DNA of 29,464 nt from Thermoflexales bacterium (lineage in GTDB: Bacteria; Chloroflexota; Anaerolineae; B4-G1). The notes under the pieces are model-generated. The model had not been told where the DNA came from. It did not search any database and saw only the letters and a program-made list of their open reading frames with translations. Where the stretch lies: positions 1-29,464 of the forward strand of contig SKQX01000007.1 of assembly GCA_007118795.1 (NCBI GenBank), written 5' to 3'. The translations under genes and the position numbers were made by a program. Below are positions 8,321-15,505 of this stretch, piece after piece; within the stretch, counting starts at the first letter, position 1, and each line of letters begins with the position of its first letter.

Positions 8321-9436
8321 TCACGGGTCCGTGCCTCGATGCTCCCCCTTGCGCACCAGGACCTGCGCGATCCTGCGGTCCGCCGCAGACATGGGCAGCT
8401 CGTCCAGATCTGACGGGAACACCCAGCGGAAGTCAGCGCAGTCAAGACAGCAGGGCTGACCGCCTATCAGCCGGCAACAGAAGGCGTGCAGCGTGATGCT
8501 GAAGTGGGTGTAGGCATGCTCCACAACGGTCAGGGGGGAACCCACGCCCACGGTCACACCGAGCTCCTCTTCCATTTCACGCATCAGACAAACCGGCAGA
8601 CTCTCGCCGTCCTCGCACTTGCCCCCCGGAAACTCCCACAGACCCCCCAGCATGTCGTCCAGCCTCCGCTTTGCCACCAAGATCGCTCCATCGGCGCCAA
8701 TAGTCACAGCAGCAGCGACATCGTAGTGAGGTCGCTTACCCCGCGGGCGCCTCACCGGCAGCGCCTCCTGTTCGTTAGCTGCGCGAGCCCCACATAGATC
8801 AGCTACCGGGCAGAGCTGACACGTTGGATTTCGACTCGTGCAGACCGTCGCACCAAGCTCGATCAAAGCCTCGTTGAACGTCCCTGCATCTTGGTCAGGC
8901 AACAAGGTCGTGGCAATACCCTCGAGCCTCCGTCTGGTGGCAGAGCGCGTCACGTCGTCGTCGATGCTCAGGACACGACACAACACCCGACGTACGTTCC
9001 CATCCACGGCGGCCACCCGCTGCCCGAAGGCTATCGACCCAATCGCGCCGGCAGTGTACGTGCCGACCCCGGGCAAGGATTTCAACGCATCATACTCGGC
9101 GGGCAAGCGGCCGTCATTGGCCGCGATCAGTTGCCGCGCGGCCTGATGAAGGTGCCGTGCACGCCGATAGTACCCAAGCCCTTCCCAAAGCTTCAGCACC
9201 TCCTCCAACGGTGCGGCAGCCAGGGCCTCGATGGTGGGAAACCGCGCGAGAAAGCGCTGGTAGTACCGTGCAACGGTGGCCGCTTGAGTCTGCTGCAGCA
9301 TCATCTCCGAGACCCACACCCGATAGGGCGTGCGATCGTGCCGCCACGGCAGGTCCCGCGCGTGGCCAGCAAACCAGTCCATCACCCGTCGGGCGAGTTC
9401 CTCCCTCTCCTGTGAATCGAGCTGGCTCAAGTCCAT
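8321..9436 (-). CDS. mutY: A/G-specific adenine glycosylase
   Basis: 371 aa. It removes adenine mispaired with 8-oxoguanine. Catalytic Glu44 is in 'SEMMLQQTQ', the helix-hairpin-helix is LPGVGTYTAG (121-130) and the transition-state Asp145 is in 'AVDGNVRR'. The [4Fe-4S] ligands are Cys199, 206, 209 and 215 in C-x6-C-x2-C-x5-C spacing. From about residue 235 there is a NUDIX-like 8-oxoG recognition domain ('GGLWEFPGGKCEDGES', 'REMEEELGV'). All key residues are present and the length is normal for MutY. It stands alone on the minus strand between the OsmC remnant and the divergent yfcE-like gene. Confidence 0.95.
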   Translation of the reverse strand: MDLSQLDSQEREELARRVMDWFAGHARDLPWRHDRTPYRVWVSEMMLQQTQAATVARYYQRFLARFPTIEALAAAPLEEVLKLWEGLGYYRRARHLHQAARQLIAANDGRLPAEYDALKSLPGVGTYTAGAIGSIAFGQRVAAVDGNVRRVLCRVLSIDDDVTRSATRRRLEGIATTLLPDQDAGTFNEALIELGATVCTSRNPTCQLCPVADLCGARAANEQEALPVRRPRGKRPHYDVAAAVTIGADGAILVAKRRLDDMLGGLWEFPGGKCEDGESLPVCLMREMEEELGVTVGVGSPLTVVEHAYTHFSITLHAFCCRLIGGQPCCLDCADFRWVFPSDLDELPMSAADRRIAQVLVRKGEHRGTDP

Positions 9437-9600
9437 GAATCTCCCACTCCTACCGTCGTAATCAGCGGGGCCTCACGCCACTCAACTCCCGGGACACGAA
9501 TCCATGTCGCCCACGAATTCCCCCAGCGCGTCCTTTTCCATTCTGAAAGCGCGATGCATTCTTGACGCACGGCCCGAACCGGATCATTAGTCACCGAACA

Positions 9601-9628
9601 ACTATACCGGGCCCCAAGCAAGCTGCAA
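9601..9628 (-). promoter_or_regulatory. Possible promoter for mutY
   Basis: On the minus strand TTGCAG (9628-9623) is followed by a 16-nt spacer and TATAGT (9606-9601). The -10 matches the consensus at five of six positions; the -35 is weak. The leader to the mutY ATG would be about 160 nt. Confidence 0.4.
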
Positions 9629-9690
9629 GTCGCCGGCTCGCTTTCCCGAGGCGCCGGCCCTCTCGACGAGCAGGATGATCTCGCCCGACG

Positions 9691-9718
9691 TTGTGCAACA
9701 GGTGATTTCTGCTATGAT
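9691..9718 (+). promoter_or_regulatory. Promoter for the yfcE-like operon
   Basis: TTGTGC (9691-9696), a 16-nt spacer and TATGAT (9713-9718) lie just upstream of the phosphodiesterase ATG at 9736. The predicted transcript start leaves a leader of only ~10 nt, containing GAGGG as RBS. Confidence 0.5.
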
Positions 9719-9735
9719 TGGGCGAGGGCCAGATC

Positions 9736-10224
9736 ATGAAGATCGGTATCATCTCCGACACGCACGACGACCTGCGCACCCTGGCGGCGGCTCTGCAGAT
9801 GCTCCGGGAAGAAGCTGTCACGATGGTGCTCCATTGCGGCGATCTTTCCGGCCCAGCTGTCGTCGAGGCGCTCTCCGGATTCGACGTTTGGATCTCGCGG
9901 GGCAACGTCGATCATCATCCTGAGCTGGAACAGACCGTTCTCGAGACTCAGGGCAAAGGCAGGTTGGCCAAGCGCCATACTCTCACCCTCGACGGCCGTA
10001 CAGCTCTCATGCTGCACGGAAACCGCGAGGGTGAACTCAGGAGGTTAATCCACGCCGGGAAATACCGCTACCTGTTCCACGGCCACACGCATCGGCGACG
10101 CGATGAACAGATCGGATCAACTCGAGTGATCAACCCTGGAGCGCTCGGGGGTATGCGATGGCAGCGGCGATCGTTCTGTCTCGTGGATCTGACAGAGGAC
10201 CGGGTGCACTTCATCGAGGTGTGA
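9736..10224 (+). CDS. YfcE/MJ0936-type metallophosphodiesterase
   Basis: 162 aa from ATG 9736 (GAGGG upstream); a TTG start at 9718 would fall in the -10 box and is less likely. It is a calcineurin-like phosphoesterase with a two-metal centre: Asp8 and His10 in 'SDTHDD', Asp36 in 'HCGDLSG', Asn57 in 'RGNVD', His94 in 'LMLHGN', and His117/His119 in 'LFHGHTHRR'. The family hydrolyses phosphodiesters in vitro, and physiological substrates are mostly unknown. 'VINPGALGG' near the C-terminus is the usual family ending. It is probably the first gene of the operon that continues with the thioesterase, 32 bp away. Confidence 0.9.
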   Translation: MKIGIISDTHDDLRTLAAALQMLREEAVTMVLHCGDLSGPAVVEALSGFDVWISRGNVDHHPELEQTVLETQGKGRLAKRHTLTLDGRTALMLHGNREGELRRLIHAGKYRYLFHGHTHRRRDEQIGSTRVINPGALGGMRWQRRSFCLVDLTEDRVHFIEV

Positions 10225-10256
10225 GCCATACACGCCGTTGATCGGAGGTGAGGGGG

Positions 10257-10727
10257 TTGACCACGACTGATAGCCCGTTCCGCTTCTCAACCACCATAGA
10301 AGTCCGCTGGCGCGATCTGGACGCCCTGAACCACGTGAACAACGCCGTATACTTCACCTATCTGGAACAGAGTCGCGTCCAATACGTGCGGGAGCTGGGG
10401 CTAGCCCCTGACGCACCGTCAGGCATCGGTTTCATCGTAGCCGAGGCCAGTTGTCGGTTCAAGTCCCCCCTGACGCTGGGTGAGCAAGTCACCGTCCATA
10501 TCCGCGCGAGTGAGCTTCGTCGCTCAAGCTTCATCTTCGAGTACCGGTTGGAAGGTAACGACCGGCGAGTGGCAGCTGAGGCTCGCACGGCGCAAGTCTG
10601 CTACGATTATCAGAATCAGCATCCCATCCCCATGCCGGATGAATGGCGAGACAAACTGGTCGAGTTCGAACCGGGGCTGGCGTCGCAGGCTATGGGAGAG
10701 AACCGTTACCAGGAGGCAGAGCTATGA
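10257..10727 (+). CDS. 4-hydroxybenzoyl-CoA thioesterase-family acyl-CoA thioesterase
   Basis: 156 aa from TTG 10257, preferred because GGAGGTG ends six bases upstream. A GTG start at 10248 would overlap that Shine-Dalgarno sequence. It is a single hot-dog domain: 'VRWRDLDALNHVNNAVYFTYLEQSRVQYV' carries the catalytic Asp and the conserved 'NHVNN..Y..Y.E..R' pattern of YbgC/FadM-like enzymes that hydrolyse acyl-CoAs. The substrate chain length cannot be read from sequence. Its TGA overlaps the lonB-like ATG (ATGA, 10724-10727), so the two are translationally coupled. Confidence 0.85.
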   Translation: MTTTDSPFRFSTTIEVRWRDLDALNHVNNAVYFTYLEQSRVQYVRELGLAPDAPSGIGFIVAEASCRFKSPLTLGEQVTVHIRASELRRSSFIFEYRLEGNDRRVAAEARTAQVCYDYQNQHPIPMPDEWRDKLVEFEPGLASQAMGENRYQEAEL

Positions 10728-13141
10728 CGACGGCAGGACTGAGGCCAGACCAGCTGCGCCGGGTCTGTGATCCGGCACAGTTCGATTTTGAGACTACGAG
10801 GGAATTGGACGATTTGAGCCAGATCATCGGGCAGGAGCGGGCCGTGGGCGCGGTTCAGTTCGGGATGGGGATCCAGCGGGCGGGGTACAACCTATTTGCT
10901 CTTGGCCCCAGCGGCACTGGTAAACGAACCACCATCTCGCAATTCCTCCATAGGAAGGCCTCAGGCGAGCCGATCCCCCCGGACTGGTGCTACGTCAACA
11001 ACTTCGAGGACAGCCAGAGACCGAAAGCGTTGCAGGTCCCCCCGGGAAGAGGTCTAGAGCTGCGGAAGGATGTGGAGGAGCTGGTTGAGGAACTACGGAC
11101 AGCCGTTCCAGCCCTCTTCGAGAGCGAAGACTACCAGACTCGAAAACAGGAGTTGCAGGAGGAGTTCCAGGAGAGGCAGGAGGAGGCGCTCAACAAGATC
11201 AGGGAGAAGGCAAAGACCCGAGACATAGCCCTCATCCGGACGCCGGTGGGCATGGCCTTCGCGCCTATCAAGGACGGCGAGGTCGTCACCCCCGACGAGT
11301 TCCAGAAGCTTTCCGAGGAGCGACGGGAACAGGTCAAGGAGGACGTTGCAGAGCTTCAGGACGAACTCCAGGAAGCGATGCGCCAAGCCCGCCAGTGGGA
11401 ACGGAAAGCACGGGAGAGGATGAAAGAGCTCGATCGCCAGGTGGCAATGCTGGCCGTGGGGCACCGGATTGAAGAACTCCAGGAGAAATACGCGGAGCTG
11501 GACGGCGTAGTGGCCCATCTGCAGGCCATCAAGGACGACGTCGTTGACAGCGTGGATGAATTCCGCAGCAGCGGAGAGACCGAAGGTCAGAGTGTGTTTG
11601 GGTTATCGATGGAACGCCTACGGGAGGCCACGTTCCGGCGGTACCAAGTAAATGTGGTTGTCGACCACAGCCAATCAGAAGGCGCCCCAGTCATATACGA
11701 GGGTCATCCCACCTACAACAACCTGATCGGTCGCATCGAGCATATCGCTCAGATGGGGGCTCTGCTCACAGATTTCAACCTGATCCAAAGCGGCTCCCTC
11801 CACAGGGCAAACGGCGGCTATTTGATCGTGGATGCCCGCGAGCTTCTTATGCAGCCGTATGCCTGGGATGGCCTCAAACGGGTGCTACGCGCCCAAGAAG
11901 TGCGCATCGAGTCTCTGAGCCAGGCGTTGAGTCTGGTCAGCACTGTATCTCTGGAGCCTGAGCCAATACCACTGAGCGTTAAGATCGTCCTCATCGGTGA
12001 AAGGCTCCTCTACTACCTGCTGAACCAATACGATCCTGATTTCACCGAGCTCTTCAAAGTCGAAGCCGACTTCAGCGACGAAATGCCCAGATCCCAGGAG
12101 AACGATCAGCTGTACGCTCGCCTTGTTGCCGCTATGGCGCGTCAGGACGAGCTTAGGCCCTTCGATCGATACGCCGTAGCGCGGGTGATCGAGCGGAGCA
12201 GCCGCATCGCGGGCGATAACAGGAAACTCTCCACGCATCTGCTGAGCATTGCTGACTTGCTGCAGGAGGCGGACTACTGGGCCGGTCAGGCTGACAGAGA
12301 TCTTGTGACAGCCGAAGATGTGGAGCGTGCCGTTGCCGAACGGATCACGCGTGCCGACCGACTCCGCCAGCGGACGCAAGAGCACATCGCCCGGGGCATG
12401 ATTCTCCTGGACACCGAAGGCGAGCAGACCGGCCAGGTCAACGGCCTCTCCATCATCAGCATGGGCGAGTATGCTTTTGGCCGGCCCAGCCGCATCACAG
12501 CGCGTACCCGGCTCGGTAAGGGGAGCGTCGTCGACATCGAGCGCGAAGTAGAGTTGGGTGGCCCGATTCACTCCAAGGGTGTGCTGATTCTGTCCGGCTT
12601 TCTGGGCGGTCACTACGCCTCCGACTATCCGCTCTCTCTGTCTGCCAGTCTGGTCTTCGAGCAATCCTACGCTGGGATTGAGGGTGACAGCGCTTCGCTG
12701 GCGGAGTTGTGCGCTCTCCTTTCGGCCCTTGCTGACTTGCCCGTTAGACAGTCCCTGGCGGTCACGGGTTCGGTGAATCAACACGGGGAAGTCCAACCCA
12801 TCGGTGGCGTCAACGAGAAGATCGAAGGCTTCTTTGACGCCTGCAGCGCGAAGGGTCTCACAGGTGCTCAAGGCGTCCTGATCCCTGCGGCCAATGTGGA
12901 GCATCTCATGCTGCGCCAGGACGTCATTGAAGCGGTCAGCAGGGGACGTTTTCACATATATCCCGTCGCCACCGTGGACGAAGGTATGGAGTTACTGACG
13001 GGCACACCACCCGGCCAACGCAACGAAGCAGGAAGGTTTCCAGACGGGACCGTGAATCACCGGGTTGAGGCCCGTCTTATCGAGCTGGCTCAGAAGCAGC
13101 GCGACTTTTCCGAAGGTGTCGGGGAATCCTCTTCCGAGTGA
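10724..13141 (+). CDS. LonB-like ATP-dependent protease (AAA + Lon_C)
   Basis: 805 aa from ATG 10724, which overlaps the thioesterase stop and has AGGAGG nearby; an in-frame upstream start at 10643 would lie inside the thioesterase gene. Walker A is GPSGTGKRTT (61-70). Residues of about 130-270 are highly charged with heptad character (coiled coil inserted in the AAA region). The C-terminal Lon protease domain shows the Ser-Lys dyad: Ser in 'GIEGDSASLAELCALLSAL' and Lys in 'GGVNEKIEGFFDAC'. This is the YcbZ/LonH-type architecture (AAA_32 + Lon_C), lacking the LonA N-domain. It is presumably a cytoplasmic protein-quality-control protease. Confidence 0.92.
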   Translation: MTTAGLRPDQLRRVCDPAQFDFETTRELDDLSQIIGQERAVGAVQFGMGIQRAGYNLFALGPSGTGKRTTISQFLHRKASGEPIPPDWCYVNNFEDSQRPKALQVPPGRGLELRKDVEELVEELRTAVPALFESEDYQTRKQELQEEFQERQEEALNKIREKAKTRDIALIRTPVGMAFAPIKDGEVVTPDEFQKLSEERREQVKEDVAELQDELQEAMRQARQWERKARERMKELDRQVAMLAVGHRIEELQEKYAELDGVVAHLQAIKDDVVDSVDEFRSSGETEGQSVFGLSMERLREATFRRYQVNVVVDHSQSEGAPVIYEGHPTYNNLIGRIEHIAQMGALLTDFNLIQSGSLHRANGGYLIVDARELLMQPYAWDGLKRVLRAQEVRIESLSQALSLVSTVSLEPEPIPLSVKIVLIGERLLYYLLNQYDPDFTELFKVEADFSDEMPRSQENDQLYARLVAAMARQDELRPFDRYAVARVIERSSRIAGDNRKLSTHLLSIADLLQEADYWAGQADRDLVTAEDVERAVAERITRADRLRQRTQEHIARGMILLDTEGEQTGQVNGLSIISMGEYAFGRPSRITARTRLGKGSVVDIEREVELGGPIHSKGVLILSGFLGGHYASDYPLSLSASLVFEQSYAGIEGDSASLAELCALLSALADLPVRQSLAVTGSVNQHGEVQPIGGVNEKIEGFFDACSAKGLTGAQGVLIPAANVEHLMLRQDVIEAVSRGRFHIYPVATVDEGMELLTGTPPGQRNEAGRFPDGTVNHRVEARLIELAQKQRDFSEGVGESSSE

Positions 13142-13319
13142 CCTATGGCGCGCGCACCCTGAGAATAGGAGGAAGAGACCTCCCCCCTGGCATTCCGAGC
13201 AGCACCAGCGGCGAGCGATCTCGGTCTTTGGGACCGCTGCAGAATGCACGGATCAGCTCGGTCTCTTGGTAGCGGAAGACAGACATGGGCAACGACGGGG
13301 AATAGCAGGAATGGGGCAT

Positions 13320-14159
13320 ATGGCGGAGCAGGAAGGGCCAACCATCAAGCGCATCCTGGTTGGTCTGGATGCGTCACCCCACAGCCTGGCAGCGCTTGAG
13401 GCCGCTGCTGCGTTGGCCAGCGACCTGGAGGCGGAGCTCCACGGGCTCTTCGTCGAGGATGTCAACCTACTGCGCACCGCGGCGCTGCCGATGTCGCGGG
13501 AACTCCAGCTCCCCTTCGTCCGATCGGCCAGAATGAACCCCGCAGCGATGAGACGTCAGCTCCACGCCCAGGCTCGCCGGTCGCGCCAAGCGCTCGCATC
13601 CATCTGCCGGAGGCACCGAATCGAGGGGACCTTCCGGGTCCTAGAGGGTGTTGTCCTATCAACGGTACTGCGGGAAGCAACCCAAGCAGACCTGCTTTGC
13701 CTGGGGACAGCCAGCCGCCCGGTGATGCAGCGATTAAAGATGGGTTCTACAGCCCGCGCAGCAGCGACCGTAGCGAACCGCTCGCTGCTCCTGATCTCGC
13801 AGGGCGCCGGAATCAAGCCTCCCGTGGTCTTGATCCACGATGGCTCCCCCGAGGCAGACTGCGCGCTGCCTCTCGCCTGCCACCTGGTCAGAATCGCCGG
13901 CGGTTCTCTGACCGTCCTGATCCGGCCTGTCCCATCCCGATCACCGGACCGGGTTCAACAGAAGCTTACCCAACGGCTGGAAGGCGAGAGCTTCGCGGTC
14001 CGCTGCCGGGGACTGACGGCTGCAGGCGTGGCTTCGCTCATCGAGGTCATTCGAATCGCGGATGCCGGAATCGTCGTGGTCAGCGGGGCTCTCCTCCATC
14101 CAGATGACATCCATCGGTTTCTTGATGGAGTAGACTGCCCTGCTTTACTCGTCCGCTGA
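13320..14159 (+). CDS. UspA-like universal stress protein, tandem-domain size
   Basis: 279 aa from ATG 13320; ATG 13311 is also in frame and has GCAGGA adjacent, so the start is uncertain by three codons. The first domain is clear: 'IKRILVGLDASPHSLAALEAAAALASDLEAELHGLFVED', the canonical Usp beta1-alpha1-beta2, ending with '...QADLLCLGTASRPV' and 'ANRSLLLIS'. The second half ('VVLIHDGSPEADCALPLACHLVRIAGGSLTVLI... DAGIVVVSG... CPALLVR') looks like a second, diverged Usp domain. The ATP-binding G-x2-G-x9-G(S/T) motif is not intact in either half, so it may not bind ATP. It follows lonB by ~180 bp without a recognised promoter. Confidence 0.75.
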   Translation: MAEQEGPTIKRILVGLDASPHSLAALEAAAALASDLEAELHGLFVEDVNLLRTAALPMSRELQLPFVRSARMNPAAMRRQLHAQARRSRQALASICRRHRIEGTFRVLEGVVLSTVLREATQADLLCLGTASRPVMQRLKMGSTARAAATVANRSLLLISQGAGIKPPVVLIHDGSPEADCALPLACHLVRIAGGSLTVLIRPVPSRSPDRVQQKLTQRLEGESFAVRCRGLTAAGVASLIEVIRIADAGIVVVSGALLHPDDIHRFLDGVDCPALLVR

Positions 14160-14450
14160 CGTCGACTAGGTTGCTCAATCTCCAACCAATCCGGCAGCCA
14201 ACGCCTCCACCGGGCGAAACCTCTTGCTCCACCAGCCGGTTCCTCGTACCAAGAGATCGACCTTACTCCCGGTGATGCGTCTCCCACGCTAACCGGGGTC
14301 TTCAGCGCAAGGACGCGTGTTGCCGCTGGTGAGCGCTCAGTTCCGAAAACCTCGCGGTCACCCGAGAAACCGTCTTAAGGCCACTCAAGGCCCAAAGCGG
14401 CGCGGGTCATCAGGCACCGACCACGGCGGTCTTACCGAGCCTCCTGCCAT

Positions 14451-14939
14451 CTACTCCTCCGCTTCCGCCCGTCCTTTCGCCTTCGGCTCGACGTCTACGA
14501 TCTTAGGAGCGACGCGTTCGGCTTCCTCTGGGGCTCTTTTCGGGGCTTCGATCATAGGCGGTTCTCGCTCGCCGGCCATAGTCGTCTGTCCCCGGAGATA
14601 CGCCCCCTCGTTGAGCAGTAGGGAGTTCACCTTCAGGTTGCCCCAGACACAGCCGTGCTCCAAGATCTCCACCTTGTTGCCCCTGACGTCACCCTTGACC
14701 GCCCCCGATATGGAGATATTGTTGGCCTTGATATCGGCGATCACCTTGGCCCCTTCTGCGATGATCAGGTTCCCGGTGATGTCGATTCTCCCCTCGAACA
14801 CACCGTCAACTCGCGCTCCCCCGTCGGCCTGGACGTCGCCCCGAAAATGGGCATTGGCTCCCACCACGGTCTCGATCTCGGCCGGACCGGTCGCCTTCCG
14901 AACCGGCGCCTTTTCGTCCTTCTCTCCCCTACCGAACAC
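14451..14939 (-). CDS. Bactofilin (polymer-forming cytoskeletal protein)
   Basis: 162 aa. The DUF583/bactofilin core covers about residues 20-120: 'GANAHFRGDVQADGGARVDGVFEGRI', 'GNLIIAEGAKVIADIKANNISISGAVKGDV' and 'KVEILEHGCVWGNLKVNSLLLNEGA', a run of right-handed beta-helix turns. Short disordered ends flank it, with a Glu/Lys/Ala-rich C-terminal tail. Bactofilins self-assemble without nucleotide at the membrane and organise cell shape or polysaccharide/cell-wall machinery. The start is GTG 14939 with AGGAGG five bases before it, and a strong promoter lies 50 bp upstream, so it is transcribed on its own as well as possibly from the DUF4446 operon. Confidence 0.92.
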   Translation of the reverse strand: MFGRGEKDEKAPVRKATGPAEIETVVGANAHFRGDVQADGGARVDGVFEGRIDITGNLIIAEGAKVIADIKANNISISGAVKGDVRGNKVEILEHGCVWGNLKVNSLLLNEGAYLRGQTTMAGEREPPMIEAPKRAPEEAERVAPKIVDVEPKAKGRAEAEE

Positions 14940-14985
14940 GTGTACCTCCTCGGTTCTTGATAGATCACAGCTCCACAGGAACCAT

Positions 14986-15012
14986 AGTATACCAGCCCTT
15001 GCCCGATGTCAA
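14986..15012 (-). promoter_or_regulatory. Promoter of the bactofilin gene
   Basis: On the minus strand TTGACA (15012-15007) precedes TATACT (14991-14986) with a 15-nt gap; TACTAT two bases further gives a 17-nt gap. It lies between the bactofilin GTG and the end of the DUF4446 gene. Confidence 0.7.
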
Positions 15013-15503
15013 CCCAGATCGGGGTTGACACGCCGCCGCGCCTCCTGCAGTGCCCCTTCCTCTTCAACGGTCAGTGATCTGTTAGACGCCCAACTCGTGA
15101 CCGGCTTTGCGTAAACGCGGGTCTCCTCCCGCCCGTAGAGGGCCGATAGCACGATGCCGTCTCCCTCGGGATCGACTAAGGCCAGCGAGAAGCTTTGATC
15201 ACCACCCGTGTCCTCGAACGCGCTGTAACGGACCATCCCGACGCCCTGCACTGTGCGCAGCAGTGTTCTCTCCATCGCCTCGGCCTGGCGAGCTAACCTC
15301 TCGGTCTTCACGTTCATCCTGGACAGGTGAGCCGAGAGGGGGCCCGTGGGAATCTTTGATGCTTCCTCCCCTTCCTGGTAGCGGAGGTGCTCGAATCGGC
15401 CTTCCAGCCCCCGCAGCCGGCCCTGCAAGTCGAGCACCCATAGAACGCCCACCGCCACCAGAACAGTCAACGCCAGCGACCAACCCACCAAAGCGATCTC
15501 CAT
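15009..15503 (-). CDS. DUF4446 family protein
   Basis: 164 aa from ATG 15503 (GGGAGAG eight bases upstream); a TTG at 15509 overlapping the previous stop is a possible alternative. It has one N-terminal membrane helix (about 4-25), a coiled-coil stretch ('LQGRLRGLEGRFEHL', 'KTERLARQAEAMERTLLRTV'), then the conserved DUF4446 core 'GMVRYSAFEDTGGDQSFSLALVDPEGDGIVLSALYGREETRVYAKPV'. Function is unknown; the family is common in Firmicutes and Chloroflexota. The layout suggests a membrane-anchored cytoplasmic protein. It directly follows the DUF2723 gene. Confidence 0.85.
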   Translation of the reverse strand: MEIALVGWSLALTVLVAVGVLWVLDLQGRLRGLEGRFEHLRYQEGEEASKIPTGPLSAHLSRMNVKTERLARQAEAMERTLLRTVQGVGMVRYSAFEDTGGDQSFSLALVDPEGDGIVLSALYGREETRVYAKPVTSWASNRSLTVEEEGALQEARRRVNPDLG

Positions 15504-15505
15504 CG

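Noticed and set aside
9427..9621. 64-codon ORF upstream of and overlapping mutY
   Set aside because: No RBS or family resemblance; it starts within the putative mutY promoter region.
11885..12955. Long open frame on the minus strand (356 codons) opposite the lonB-like gene
   Set aside because: It is antisense to conserved Lon protease codons, has no family resemblance and no RBS; it arises from codon bias in GC-rich DNA.
13155..13185. GGAGG/CCTCC hairpin after the lonB-like gene as a terminator
   Set aside because: The stem is only 5 bp and no U-run follows.
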